Below the pieces are notes generated by a model, which was given only the letters and a program-made list of their open reading frames with translations, had not been told where the DNA came from and searched no databases. The position numbers and the translations under genes are program-made. Of a stretch of DNA of 22,500 nt, positions 1 to 6,730 are shown one piece after another. The DNA comes from Prorocentrum cordatum (lineage: Eukaryota > Sar > Dinophyceae > Prorocentrales > Prorocentraceae), in the NCBI GenBank assembly GCA_963575745.1, contig CAUYUJ010005736.1, positions 466,755 to 489,254 on the forward strand, read 5' to 3'. How positions within the stretch are numbered: position 1 is the first letter of the stretch; each line of letters opens with the position of its first letter.

Positions 1-424
1 CCTTCTTCCCCCTTTAAGATGCACAGTCGGACCTAGGACCACAAAAAACAGCCTTGAAAAACATGAGACCCTCCGCCGGCTAAAATGATGAGCGTTCGAG
101 GGTACCCCCCCCGGGGTGCACAAGAACATCCAGCAATCACGAGAAACATGCAGGGTACCCTCCCCGAACCGAACACGATCGTATACCTCGGTCCGACTGT
201 ATTGGAGGCCTCCCTGATGGGATCCGAATATATGGGTCGGAAGATCGCGCCGCATCGGCGGTGAATCGGCGACGTCGGCGGTGCATCGGCGACGTCGGCG
301 TGGAATTATCCCAGCAAAGCAACCGAACAGCCATGTGTATGAGCATATATGGAAGCATTCTTCTTTAGATTCATGTTCGGATTAGACTGGAAGCGAAGCG
401 CTGCGATCAATACTGGACGCGTCT
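1..424. other. Gene-free stretch, GC-rich, mostly unexplained
   Basis: I recognise no gene here. A 73-codon minus frame (137-358) has no motif and is probably chance. Two related runs, around 99-117 and 151-165, each contain GGGTACC followed by a C-rich stretch. A short tandem repeat (257-301) is listed separately. The stretch lies just beyond the 3' end of the decayed helicase gene, so it could be the 3' flank of that element, but I find no terminal signature that proves this. Confidence 0.5.
257..301. repeat. 20 bp tandem repeat, two copies plus a partial
   Basis: Two adjacent 20 bp units, 257-276 and 277-296, have the form GGCGGTGMATCGGCGACGTC and differ at one base (A or C). A third partial unit starts at 297. 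A simple minisatellite with no evident function. Confidence 0.85.
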
Positions 425-784
425 GCAAAGGATGCAGTACTATCAACGAGGCAGCACATTCCTTTTGTGCTCATTCCAAATGAGACGCTGCTACGCAGGG
501 GTGTAGGCGCAAACGAGACGCTGCTATCAATGGCTTCCGCCCCAAACGAGACACGAATATCAATGGATTTAATTTCGAACGAGACACTACTACTTACTAC
601 TACGGATGCGTCTGGAAACGAGACGCTGCTATCAATATTGGATGTCTTTGCAAAGGAGGCACTGCTATCAACAATGCAGCACATTGTTTCTGTGTTCATT
701 CCGAACGAGACGCTGCGATCAATAGATGTAAGTCCAAACGAGACACTGCTATCAATGGATTCAGCCTCGAACGAAACGTGCTGA
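425..784. repeat. 33 bp (11-codon) tandem repeat array with a 225 bp higher-order repeat
   Basis: The core AACGAGACGCTGCTATCAAT recurs, with changes, at 479, 512, 545, 578, 617, 653, 704, 737 and 770. Spacings are 33, 33, 33, 39, 36, 51, 33 and 33 bp, all multiples of three. On the plus strand it encodes an 11-residue repeat (xNETLLSMDxx, 467-784). On the minus strand it encodes SIDSSVSFGxx inside an open frame of about 150 codons (382-843). A distinct block (GCAAAG to GAGAC) at about 425-484 recurs at about 650-709, giving a 225 bp higher-order period. Codon-multiple spacing suggests a past or present repeat protein, but I cannot tell which strand was coding. The minus frame is favoured slightly, because the hairpin element at 780-790 is read there as GAPQ, as in the helicase gene. 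Confidence 0.75.
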
Positions 785-816
785 GGAGCACCGTATCTCA
801 CTATCCACGGCTGCGC

Positions 817-906
817 ACGAGTGCAGGTTGAGAAGCACCGCACGAATGCAGGCAGAGAAGAACCACGCGAATGCAGACGGCCAGGCTGAACAGCACCGCC
901 ACAAAG
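817..906. repeat. Degenerate ~25 bp tandem repeat overlapping hairpin-family-2 elements
   Basis: Roughly three and a half units of the form GCACGAATGCAGGYWGAGAAGCACC run from 817 to 906, ending beside the stop of the helicase frame at 928. Two units contain the core of the second hairpin family (cores at 827-837 and 885-895), so the array may have arisen by local duplication of one hairpin insertion. No coding is evident. Confidence 0.6.
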
Positions 907-927
907 CAGGCTGCATCTCAGGGCTGC

Positions 928-3549
928 TCAAGCCCGCGCAGGCCAGCCCAGCGCCTGTCGGGCCTTCGCGCAGGCGATTTTTGTCGTGGCAATCTTGTCT
1001 GCGAAGAACTCGTCGGAGGCCTTCGCGATCTGTTCTGGGGGGCCTAACTCGATGATGCTCCGGTCAGGCAAGCCGTGGCTCAAGAGCTGGCCGAGGCTCC
1101 GGAGCCGCGACAGGCTGACGTAGTAGGCCAGCCAAATGGACTCTTTCTTGAGTCCTGGCGGAAACGCCCAGTGCACGACGAAGCCTGGGTCCGCCGTCTT
1201 GCCCTGCACGCCATGCAGAGCGCCCTGCTTCTTGGGCAGCGCGGTCAACTGTGTCCTGGAGACCGTGATGGCCGGGCCATCCGCCGTTGCTTTGAACTTC
1301 CAGGGGCGGGCCTGCGGGGTAATCGCGAGCACTCCACGCAGGTCAGGGCCGGCAGGCTGAGAAGCACTGCCAGCAGTCACCGGCGCGGCCTTCAAGAAGA
1401 GCTCATCGCTGTCATCGATCTTGACATAGACGGCCTTGGGCATGTAGCGGAGTACCGCAACACCATCCGAGACAACGGACGCGCGACCCTCCACCGGAGG
1501 CTCCAGAGCGCGCTGCTCTATGCCTACCACCTTGCCCAGCGCGCCGCGGACATGCGTAGGCGGCAAGACGGACTCCGTCAGGATGACCTCCATGCCGAGG
1601 AAGAGCGGCAGCAGCCCCTGCATTTTTCCAGTAGCGCCGATGTTGGGCTCCGCGCGCATCTCGTCGAAGTCAGGCTTCGCGAGGCGCGCAGCTGGTCTGT
1701 CGACTGCCGGCACGTAGAAGAGCAGCTGGCCAGCATCGTGCGCATCAAGCTTGGCCTGCGCATGCATGGCGTAAGAGACGATGCGCCACTCATATGCCGA
1801 CTCGTACCAGCCTCGGGCTGCACGCAACCGGTGGTCCCACTGGGGTTGCCGAGCGGCTTCGCTGGTGCTGTCAGCAGGCTGACCAGCACCGCTGGAGCTA
1901 ACGATCTCTGTTTTGAGGATCGCTTGACAGCTCTCGCCAGAGATCTTTTTGCCGCCTGGAGTCCTCATGGCGTGGAGGACATCGACCTGCAGCGGGTCTG
2001 CGAAGCGCTGCATCTGCACGAAGTCGACGACGAACTCGAAGTCGGCGAGCAACTTCCGAGCCTGTTGGTGCTCGTAGGACTGGCCCGTGTGAGGCGCCAG
2101 CAGGGAGGCGCTGGCGGGGACCGGCGGTAACTGGTAGAAGTCCCCGCAGAGGATCTTCGCCGGCATGCGCCCCCACGTCTCCTGCGGGAGCATGCACTTG
2201 GTAGAATCGAGGTTGTAACGCAGCGCCCTGCCGTAGGTCGCGCGCAGTGCATCCGCATGCAGCAAGGGCCCCGGCACAGCACCCAGCTCATCGATCACGT
2301 CGACGCCGAGTGTGCCTGTGAGGCTGTCGAGCTTTTTCTGCGTCTGCGAAGTCAAGCGCAGCCTGGCGGTCTGCAGGGAGTCCGACATGAGGATGCCGTT
2401 GGAGGAGTGCAGCGCCCTCCCGCGCGGGCCGAGGTTGAGGGCCGCGTGGTTGGATTGCGTTTTGGCGAGGTAGTCGTGCTCGACGAAGTAGATGATGGCC
2501 ATAGGCTCCACCACTCTGGAGAGGGTGCGTGTCTTGCCGACGCCGCCCCCTCCGAGCCAGATTGCTCTGTGGTTGCCCGTCGCGGACACCACGGGGAGCA
2601 GATGCGTTGTCTTGTCTGGCCTGCCGTCAAAACGTTTCTGCAAAGACAGCGCGAACAACGCCGCCGCGTCAATCTGCCCCTCCGTGCACTCTGCATCAGC
2701 GACCAGCTTCCACGCAACAGCCGCCGGGCCCTGCATGGCCAAGAGCTGCGGCGCGAGCTCCGGCTGCGCGCCCTCAGCAGCAGGCTGAGGAGCACCGCTG
2801 GGTTGCCAGTCGCCCCCAGCATCGGGCAAGGTCTCTCCATCTGGACTCGCTTGCTTCTTCTGGAGCGCAATGCTCTGCCGCTGTAGGGCCAGCATGTCAA
2901 AGAAGCTGTCGTCCAGCCGCGTGCCCAGATGCCCCCGCGCGCCGCTGCTGGCTGGCTGCGCAGAGCTCGCCTGCAGCATGCCGCCGCACGCTCGGCCCAA
3001 GTTCTTCAGCTGCTTATCCGCGTAGCTGAGGCGGCTCTTCTGGCTCAAGCGCTGCAGTTGGTCTTGCTGCAGAGCCAGCTCGGTTGCTCTGGTGTGGCCC
3101 CGCAGCGGAAACATGGAGATCTCGGTAATTTCGGCGTCCTCAACTTCCTCCTCTACGTCGCTGCCACCGCCTCCGCACACGTCAACGAGCTCCAGCGGGA
3201 CCCGGCCCTTGGGCCCTTCGGCATCGCTCGCGGAGTCCTCCTCCGCCTCCAGGTGCGCAGCCGCTGCCGGCCGAGGCTTAACCCGCGCCTCCGCCGCGAG
3301 GTCCACGCGCGCCAGCACGTCTCGCGCCACGTACGCGCAGTACTCCGCCAAGCTGCACTGCTCCTCGCGCCATCGGCAACGGTGGTTACTGAAGGCGAGG
3401 ATGCGCCGGGCCGCCTCCGCAGGCATACGCCGCGCCAGCTGGGCTCTTGCGAAGTTCGCTAGGCTGAGGAGCACCAGCTCGCCCTCCTCGAGATTCGCCC
3501 GGGGTTCTTTCAGCTCGGAGAAGAGGGTCGCGTCCGCGAGCGCGAGCCT
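928..3549 (-). CDS. PIF1-like SF1B DNA helicase, C-terminal part of a decayed gene
   Basis: An open frame of about 870 codons follows the in-frame TAG at 3550-3552. Helicase motifs appear in the right order: Walker A GGGGVGKT (about 2530-2560), a Walker B-like IDELGA (about 2280-2300), motif III GDFYQLPPVP (about 2122-2150), motif V-like LHGVQGKT (about 1178-1217) and motif VI YYVSLSRLRS (about 1091-1125). These identify a PIF1/RRM3-type 5'-3' ATP-dependent DNA helicase, a family that unwinds DNA and also forms the helicase half of Helitron replicases. The ~300 residues before the helicase carry acidic and low-complexity stretches. The catalytic motifs look intact, but upstream breaks (TAG, two frameshifts and the retroelement insertion) mean it cannot be translated as part of its original protein. 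Several hairpin elements of the second family lie in it. Whether it belongs to a Helitron or is a cellular PIF1 paralogue cannot be settled; I found no HUH nuclease motif. Confidence 0.85.
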   Translation of the reverse strand, partial: RLALADATLFSELKEPRANLEEGELVLLSLANFARAQLARRMPAEAARRILAFSNHRCRWREEQCSLAEYCAYVARDVLARVDLAAEARVKPRPAAAAHLEAEEDSASDAEGPKGRVPLELVDVCGGGGSDVEEEVEDAEITEISMFPLRGHTRATELALQQDQLQRLSQKSRLSYADKQLKNLGRACGGMLQASSAQPASSGARGHLGTRLDDSFFDMLALQRQSIALQKKQASPDGETLPDAGGDWQPSGAPQPAAEGAQPELAPQLLAMQGPAAVAWKLVADAECTEGQIDAAALFALSLQKRFDGRPDKTTHLLPVVSATGNHRAIWLGGGGVGKTRTLSRVVEPMAIIYFVEHDYLAKTQSNHAALNLGPRGRALHSSNGILMSDSLQTARLRLTSQTQKKLDSLTGTLGVDVIDELGAVPGPLLHADALRATYGRALRYNLDSTKCMLPQETWGRMPAKILCGDFYQLPPVPASASLLAPHTGQSYEHQQARKLLADFEFVVDFVQMQRFADPLQVDVLHAMRTPGGKKISGESCQAILKTEIVSSSGAGQPADSTSEAARQPQWDHRLRAARGWYESAYEWRIVSYAMHAQAKLDAHDAGQLLFYVPAVDRPAARLAKPDFDEMRAEPNIGATGKMQGLLPLFLGMEVILTESVLPPTHVRGALGKVVGIEQRALEPPVEGRASVVSDGVAVLRYMPKAVYVKIDDSDELFLKAAPVTAGSASQPAGPDLRGVLAITPQARPWKFKATADGPAITVSRTQLTALPKKQGALHGVQGKTADPGFVVHWAFPPGLKKESIWLAYYVSLSRLRSLGQLLSHGLPDRSIIELGPPEQIAKASDEFFADKIATTKIACAKARQALGWPARA

Positions 3550-4683
3550 CTAGCGGGCCAGGCGGCACCTGGAGTCCGCGCGCGCCGCCAGCACTTGGAT
3601 CTCCGCGCGCCGAAGTCGCCGCGCCCGCTCGAACGAATGTGGGCGCACGGCAGGGCAGTCGCAATTTTTCAACATACGGCTGCACTGGGTAACGCTGCAA
3701 CAAGTGAGGGGGCCCTCGCACGCCCAAGGCGTGAAGAGGAGGGCCTTGAAGAGCGAGTTCTGCTCTGGGTCCTGTGCCCGGGTCGGGCACTGGAAGCCGT
3801 CGATGGCGGGGGCGTCCATCCGCGTCAATTGGGCCTCCTGCACGCACCGCGGAGCCATGGCGCAATGGTTCTCGAAGACGAAGAATCTCGGCCCAGGAGC
3901 TTTCACCCGGCTCGGCTTCAGGACTCGGCGGACGTACATCCTGTAGATGTAGCACGGCATGGTCTGCAGGCGAGGGCCACTGTGGGCGTAATCGTCGGCC
4001 GAGTTCGCGCTGGTGGTGCGCGCCTGCGTATTCTCGCACTCCGCGCCGCCAGCCTGCTCATCGCCAGCAGGGGTCTCTCCAGGAGGCTGAGGGGCACCGC
4101 TGGTCCCATCTGCGGAATGCTCATCCTCGTCCTCGGCGACTGGGATCTGGATGCGGACTGCCTGTATTGGCACCTGTTCATTATGCTGCATCTCGCCCGC
4201 ACCTTCGTGGTTCAGCAAGCGCTTGCACTGCTGGCAGGCCCACTGCAGCTGTCTCGGGAAGAGGGGCACATTGTGGTGCGACTGGAGGCAGTCGCTGCCT
4301 GTGAGGATGCGCAGCGCCACCTCCGTCGTGGAGAGCCAGAAGCACCGGTTCGCCATCGAGGCCAGCCGGACACAGACTCGCCGAGCGCGGCGAGCCAGGT
4401 CCTCGGTCGCCCAGCGCCGCTTGGCCAGCGTCTGGTCCTCGCCATCAGCGCCGCCCTCACTGAGCACCCTGCGGGCCTCCTCCTCCTGCTCCTCCTTCTC
4501 CTGCTGTTCCAGACGCTGCATGCCGCCGAGCATGGGCTGGAAGAGCGGCGTCATGGATTCCATCATCTTGCCTTGGTACTTGGCGATGTAAAAGTCCATG
4601 GAGAAAGCCTTCTGGAAAGCCGCTTGGAAGCTCTCCACGACGCCGCATCTTGTGGCTGCAAGGAGCCACAGCCGTAGAGCCAC
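3550..4683 (-). pseudogene. Middle part of the decayed helicase gene (Cys-rich, function unrecognised)
   Basis: An open frame of 377 codons ends at TAG 3550-3552 and is in the same frame as the helicase segment, so only that stop separates them. It contains a coiled, Gln/Glu-rich stretch near the start (RLEQQEKEEQEEEARR), a paired-cysteine motif CQQC next to a His (WACQQCKRLLNHE) and a C-terminal Cys/His-rich stretch. The continuation past the TAG (LALADATLFSELKEPR and onward) has the same character, which supports a nonsense mutation rather than a gene boundary. I do not recognise a catalytic domain. The segment probably belongs to the region upstream of the helicase in PIF1/Helitron-like proteins. 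Confidence 0.6.
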
Positions 4684-4908
4684 TTGTTGCTGCCGCTGCG
4701 CGCTGCGTTTGCCCAGCCTGGGTTCTTCTTCGCGGCCGTCTTCTTGGTCGGCCTCCTGCGTTTGGCCGGCTGAGCAGGGGCGGGCGCAGGCGGCTCTTCC
4801 TGGGCGAGCTGAGCAGCATTACCAGCCTGAGGCACTTTTGCTGCATCGGTGGTCTCGTCTGGCGCACGCATCAAGAACTGGAAATCCACGTTGCAACGGC
4901 TGGTGACC
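4563..4908 (-). pseudogene. Frameshifted segment of the decayed helicase gene
   Basis: Between two shifts, the likely protein is read in a different frame from the segments on both sides. After NDV near 4912, dropping one base gives QVTSRCNVDFQFLMRAP, then a Lys/Arg/Ala/Pro-rich linker (AKRRRPTKKTAAKK). The frame returns to the original by about 4620-4680, where VESFQAAFQKAFSMDFYIAK continues in the downstream segment. One inserted and one deleted base would explain this. Introns are an alternative, but the displaced bases are too few for one. Confidence 0.6.
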
Positions 4909-6109
4909 TGAGACGTCGTTGCTGGAGCTCCTGAACGGCTGGTCGCGTTTTACCCGGCAGCGGCGCCGCTGGTTGCGGTCATCTGAGAAATCGATGAACG
5001 GAGTCCGGACCAAAGGCTTGCCGCACCGACGCGCTCGCTTGGTGCGGCCTGCCAGACATGGATGCTGGATGCGGAAGAACCAGAAGCGGCACGACGGGGT
5101 CCTGTTCGAGCGCAGACTCTGTTTGGCCTCCAGCTTCTTCTTGACGTACTTGACGCACGTCTCGGTGCAGTCGCGCTCGTGGTTGGAGAAGATGTTGCGA
5201 AAGAAGTCATGGCTAAACGCCGCGGCCCACGCCCCCGCATCTGCGTGAATCTCCTCGACCGAAGCTGGCGAGCCAAAGGGCTTGAGGACTCCCAAAATCG
5301 CCCCATCCTCGTTCATCTGGAAGAGGCCAGCATGGCTGGCTGGTATGGCAGGCTGAGGAGCGCCACCAAGCTGCCCGAAACTGGTTCGCTGGCGGTAGCT
5401 TGGAAACGTGGACTGGAAGGGCCCTGTGAGCGGAAGGCCCCGGCACGCTGCAGCGCCGACTGCAGGCATCCGGTTCTCTGCGGCCGCCCGAGCGCGCTCC
5501 TCCACGAGGTGCGGCTGCTCCACTGGCGGGCCGAGCGCAACCTCCTCGCGCAGGGCGCCGTCCTCCTCTTCGCCTCCGTCCATGCGGCTCTGGCGCTGCT
5601 GCCTGGCCGCGAAAGACTCTGGCGCGACGTCGGGGAGGCCCAACTGCCGCGCGGGCTCGTTGGCAGCTTCGTACTGCACGGTCATCGCAATGGAAAGAAG
5701 CGCAGTTCGCAGGCCATGGGCGGCGGTGCGCAGCCCTCGGACCACAGCTGACCACAGCCACGCCATCGCAGGCCCGATGACGCCGTGGCCTTTGCCGCGG
5801 CCATGTGCGAAGCCCCGGCCTTGTGCCTCGAAGGGCGCCTGCACGTCAGTGGTGCCTGGTGCCACGCACGGCTGCAGAGACGCTGCCACCTCGTCCTCCG
5901 TTGAGAGCGCCTGTTGAGCTAGCGGTGTGCGGCCAACATGCAGGCGCTCCAAGCCGATGATGTAGCGGTAGTGGAGCTCGGTCGTCAGCGGGAAGAACTT
6001 GGCCTGCGCCCGCGGGTTTGCTGCCACTATCTGGCGCATCCGCTCTAGACAAGGCATGGTCGGCGCAGGGCTCTGCAGGTCGCGGCCGACAGGCTGAGAA
6101 GCACCGCAA
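4909..6109 (-). pseudogene. N-terminal region of the decayed helicase gene, interrupted by the retroelement
   Basis: This segment is open in the same frame as the downstream helicase. Near the end it carries a Cys/His cluster (NHERDCTETCVKYVKKKLE, about 5130-5184) followed by CRFWFFRI (about 5067-5095) and KRDQPFRSSSNDV. That H-x(n)-C-x3-C ... CRF arrangement resembles the zinc-binding segment upstream of the helicase in Helitron-like/PIF1 proteins (from memory, not searched). Its upstream boundary is the target-site duplication at 6105-6109. The open frame runs on into the LTR to 6270, but that extension belongs to the retroelement. The native continuation is at 22071-22500. Confidence 0.6.
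6105..6109. repeat. Target-site duplication, left copy (CGCAA)
   Basis: CGCAA abuts the outer end of the 3' LTR and is repeated at 22071-22075 against the outer end of the 5' LTR. Five bases is the usual duplication length for Ty1/copia elements. It lies in the arm of the hairpin-family-2 element with core 6093-6103. Confidence 0.85.
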
Positions 6110-6359
6110 AGTCGAAAGTGAGCCTGGTAGCTCAAATATGGCATATAGGCTGGCATTGCATCCATCGCTCTGCTGTGAAGGTACAGTATGAGGGGTGGAT
6201 GAGTAAGATAGGATAAGATCGATGTGATGATCTTTCCAGCACATAGCGAACACTCGCGGTGTCCGGGCAAATAGGGCGCGCGTGCCTTGGGCCAAAGGCA
6301 ACGGCGCGCGAGCTATGCTCCCGATACTGTAACATCTCCCAAAGAGCTACCCTTAAAGT
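6110..6359 (-). repeat. 3' LTR
   Basis: 250 bp, about 98% identical by eye to the copy at 21819-22070. On the sense strand it starts ACTTTAAGGG and ends TTTCGACT, so it lacks the usual TG...CA termini. It contains a GC-rich hairpin at 6276-6309. I see no canonical TATA or AATAAA signal; dinoflagellate genes usually lack both. Confidence 0.88.
6276..6309. other. LTR hairpin (3' copy; also 21987-22020)
   Basis: Outer arms GCGCGC/GCGCGC flank inner arms TGCCTT/AAGGCA around a GGGCCA loop. The 5' LTR copy has one G-to-A change that breaks an inner pair. Position within the LTR suggests a role in transcript end formation, packaging or strand transfer, but nothing shows which. Confidence 0.6.
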
Positions 6360-6360
6360 C

Positions 6361-6381
6361 GGGAGGGGAGGAGACGGAGAG
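6361..6381 (+). other. Polypurine run on the non-coding strand beside the 3' LTR
   Basis: Twenty of 21 plus-strand bases are purines (GGGAGGGGAGGAGACGGAGA and one more G), directly inside the 3' LTR. A plus-strand DNA primer tract should be purine-rich on the coding strand, which here is the minus strand and is pyrimidine-rich. It sits in the right place but on the wrong strand, so it may be unrelated to priming. Confidence 0.5.
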
Positions 6382-6440
6382 CATAGTCGCACGCAAAGAT
6401 CGCGCGCACGACTGTTTGCAAAGAAAAGAAAACAGTGCGT

Positions 6441-6465
6441 ACAGTCTGGTCAAACACCAGACTGT
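6441..6465. other. Perfect 10 bp stem-loop
   Basis: ACAGTCTGGT and ACCAGACTGT are exact inverse complements around a CAAAC loop. It is the longest perfect inverted repeat I noticed in the window. Confidence 0.85.
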
Positions 6466-6507
6466 AAGGCGAGTTTCCTCGCAAAGTATTTCACGCAAAT
6501 ACAGGAC

Positions 6508-6531
6508 AGCCCCTTCAAACAATGAAGGGCT
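6508..6531. other. Stem-loop, 9 bp with one bulge
   Basis: AGCCCCTTCA pairs with TGAAGGGCT with one extra C bulged, around an AACAA loop. Confidence 0.75.
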
Positions 6532-6544
6532 ATCGGCTCAGTTA

Positions 6545-6572
6545 GAGGTAAGCCAAAATTAGGCCATACCTC
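6545..6572. other. Stem-loop with an internal loop
   Basis: Outer arms GAGGTA/TACCTC (6 bp) and inner arms GCC/GGC, separated by an asymmetric internal loop, with AAAATTA at the tip. Confidence 0.7.
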
Positions 6573-6668
6573 ACCAAGCAAATGTGTATTAAGGCAAAGA
6601 GCCTGAGTTGTACGAAGCCGGCTCGTTGCCAGGCGTGAAATATAAGGCTCGTTTCCGAGCCGCTAAAG

Positions 6669-6691
6669 GGGCGCCTTTATAGTAGGCGCCC
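6669..6691. other. Stem-loop, perfect 7 bp
   Basis: GGGCGCC pairs exactly with GGCGCCC around a 9 nt loop. It lies about 40 bases downstream (sense strand) of the pol stop codon at 6731-6733. Confidence 0.75.
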
Positions 6692-6730
6692 GTGCTGGCA
6701 AACTGGACCGCGAGGGCAACAAGGACAGGC

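Larger units (their letters stand above)
778..6103 (-). repeat. Hairpin family 2: about ten short bulged hairpins in and beside the helicase gene
   Basis: Plus-strand core GCTGAGRAGCA occurs at 780-790, 827-837 (GTTGAGAAGCA), 885-895, 1356-1366, 1878-1888, 2784-2794, 3463-3473, 4086-4096, 5352-5362 and 6093-6103. In the sense (minus) strand the core folds as GCU-4 nt loop-AGC, preceded by one bulged U, and is flanked by arms of 5-6 bp that differ between copies but pair: GGCAG/CTGCC at 1351-1371, CAGCGG/CTGCTG at 1872-1894 and 2778-2800, GTGCGG/CTGCAC at 821-843, GCTGG/CTAGC at about 3458-3478. Several pairs are G-U, which pair only when read as sense RNA. The copies at 885 and 4086 pair less well. 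In the protein most copies read GAPQP or GASQP. I see none inside the retroelement. Function and mobility are unknown. Confidence 0.75.
6469..6661 (-). repeat. Hairpin family 1 (GNRA), non-coding copies
   Basis: Copies at 6469-6482 (GCGAG-GAAA-CTCGC in sense) and 6646-6661 (GGCTCG-GAAA-CGAGCC) lie outside any reading frame, so their conservation cannot come from protein selection. A decayed copy with a GCAA loop lies near 6621-6634. Confidence 0.85.
6360..6730 (-). other. 3' non-coding region of the retroelement, built of hairpins
   Basis: No frame continues through this 371 bp between the pol stop and the 3' LTR. It holds at least six separate inverted repeats: 6441-6465, 6469-6482, 6508-6531, 6545-6572, 6646-6661 and 6669-6691, plus weaker arms at 6601-6605/6630-6634. 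Two are family-1 GNRA hairpins; the others have different arms and loops. Confidence 0.75.

Noticed and set aside
1075-2130. 351-codon plus-strand open frame opposite the helicase
   Set aside because: It is the antisense shadow of the GC-rich helicase frame, whose minus-strand translation carries ordered SF1B motifs; the plus frame has none.
3595-4677. 360-codon plus-strand open frame
   Set aside because: Antisense shadow of the 3550-4683 segment; low complexity with Leu runs and no motif.
928-6109. Full Helitron call with a Rep (HUH) nuclease
   Set aside because: I looked for His-hydrophobic-His and the tyrosine motif in the translated segments and did not find a convincing pair, so only the helicase is claimed.
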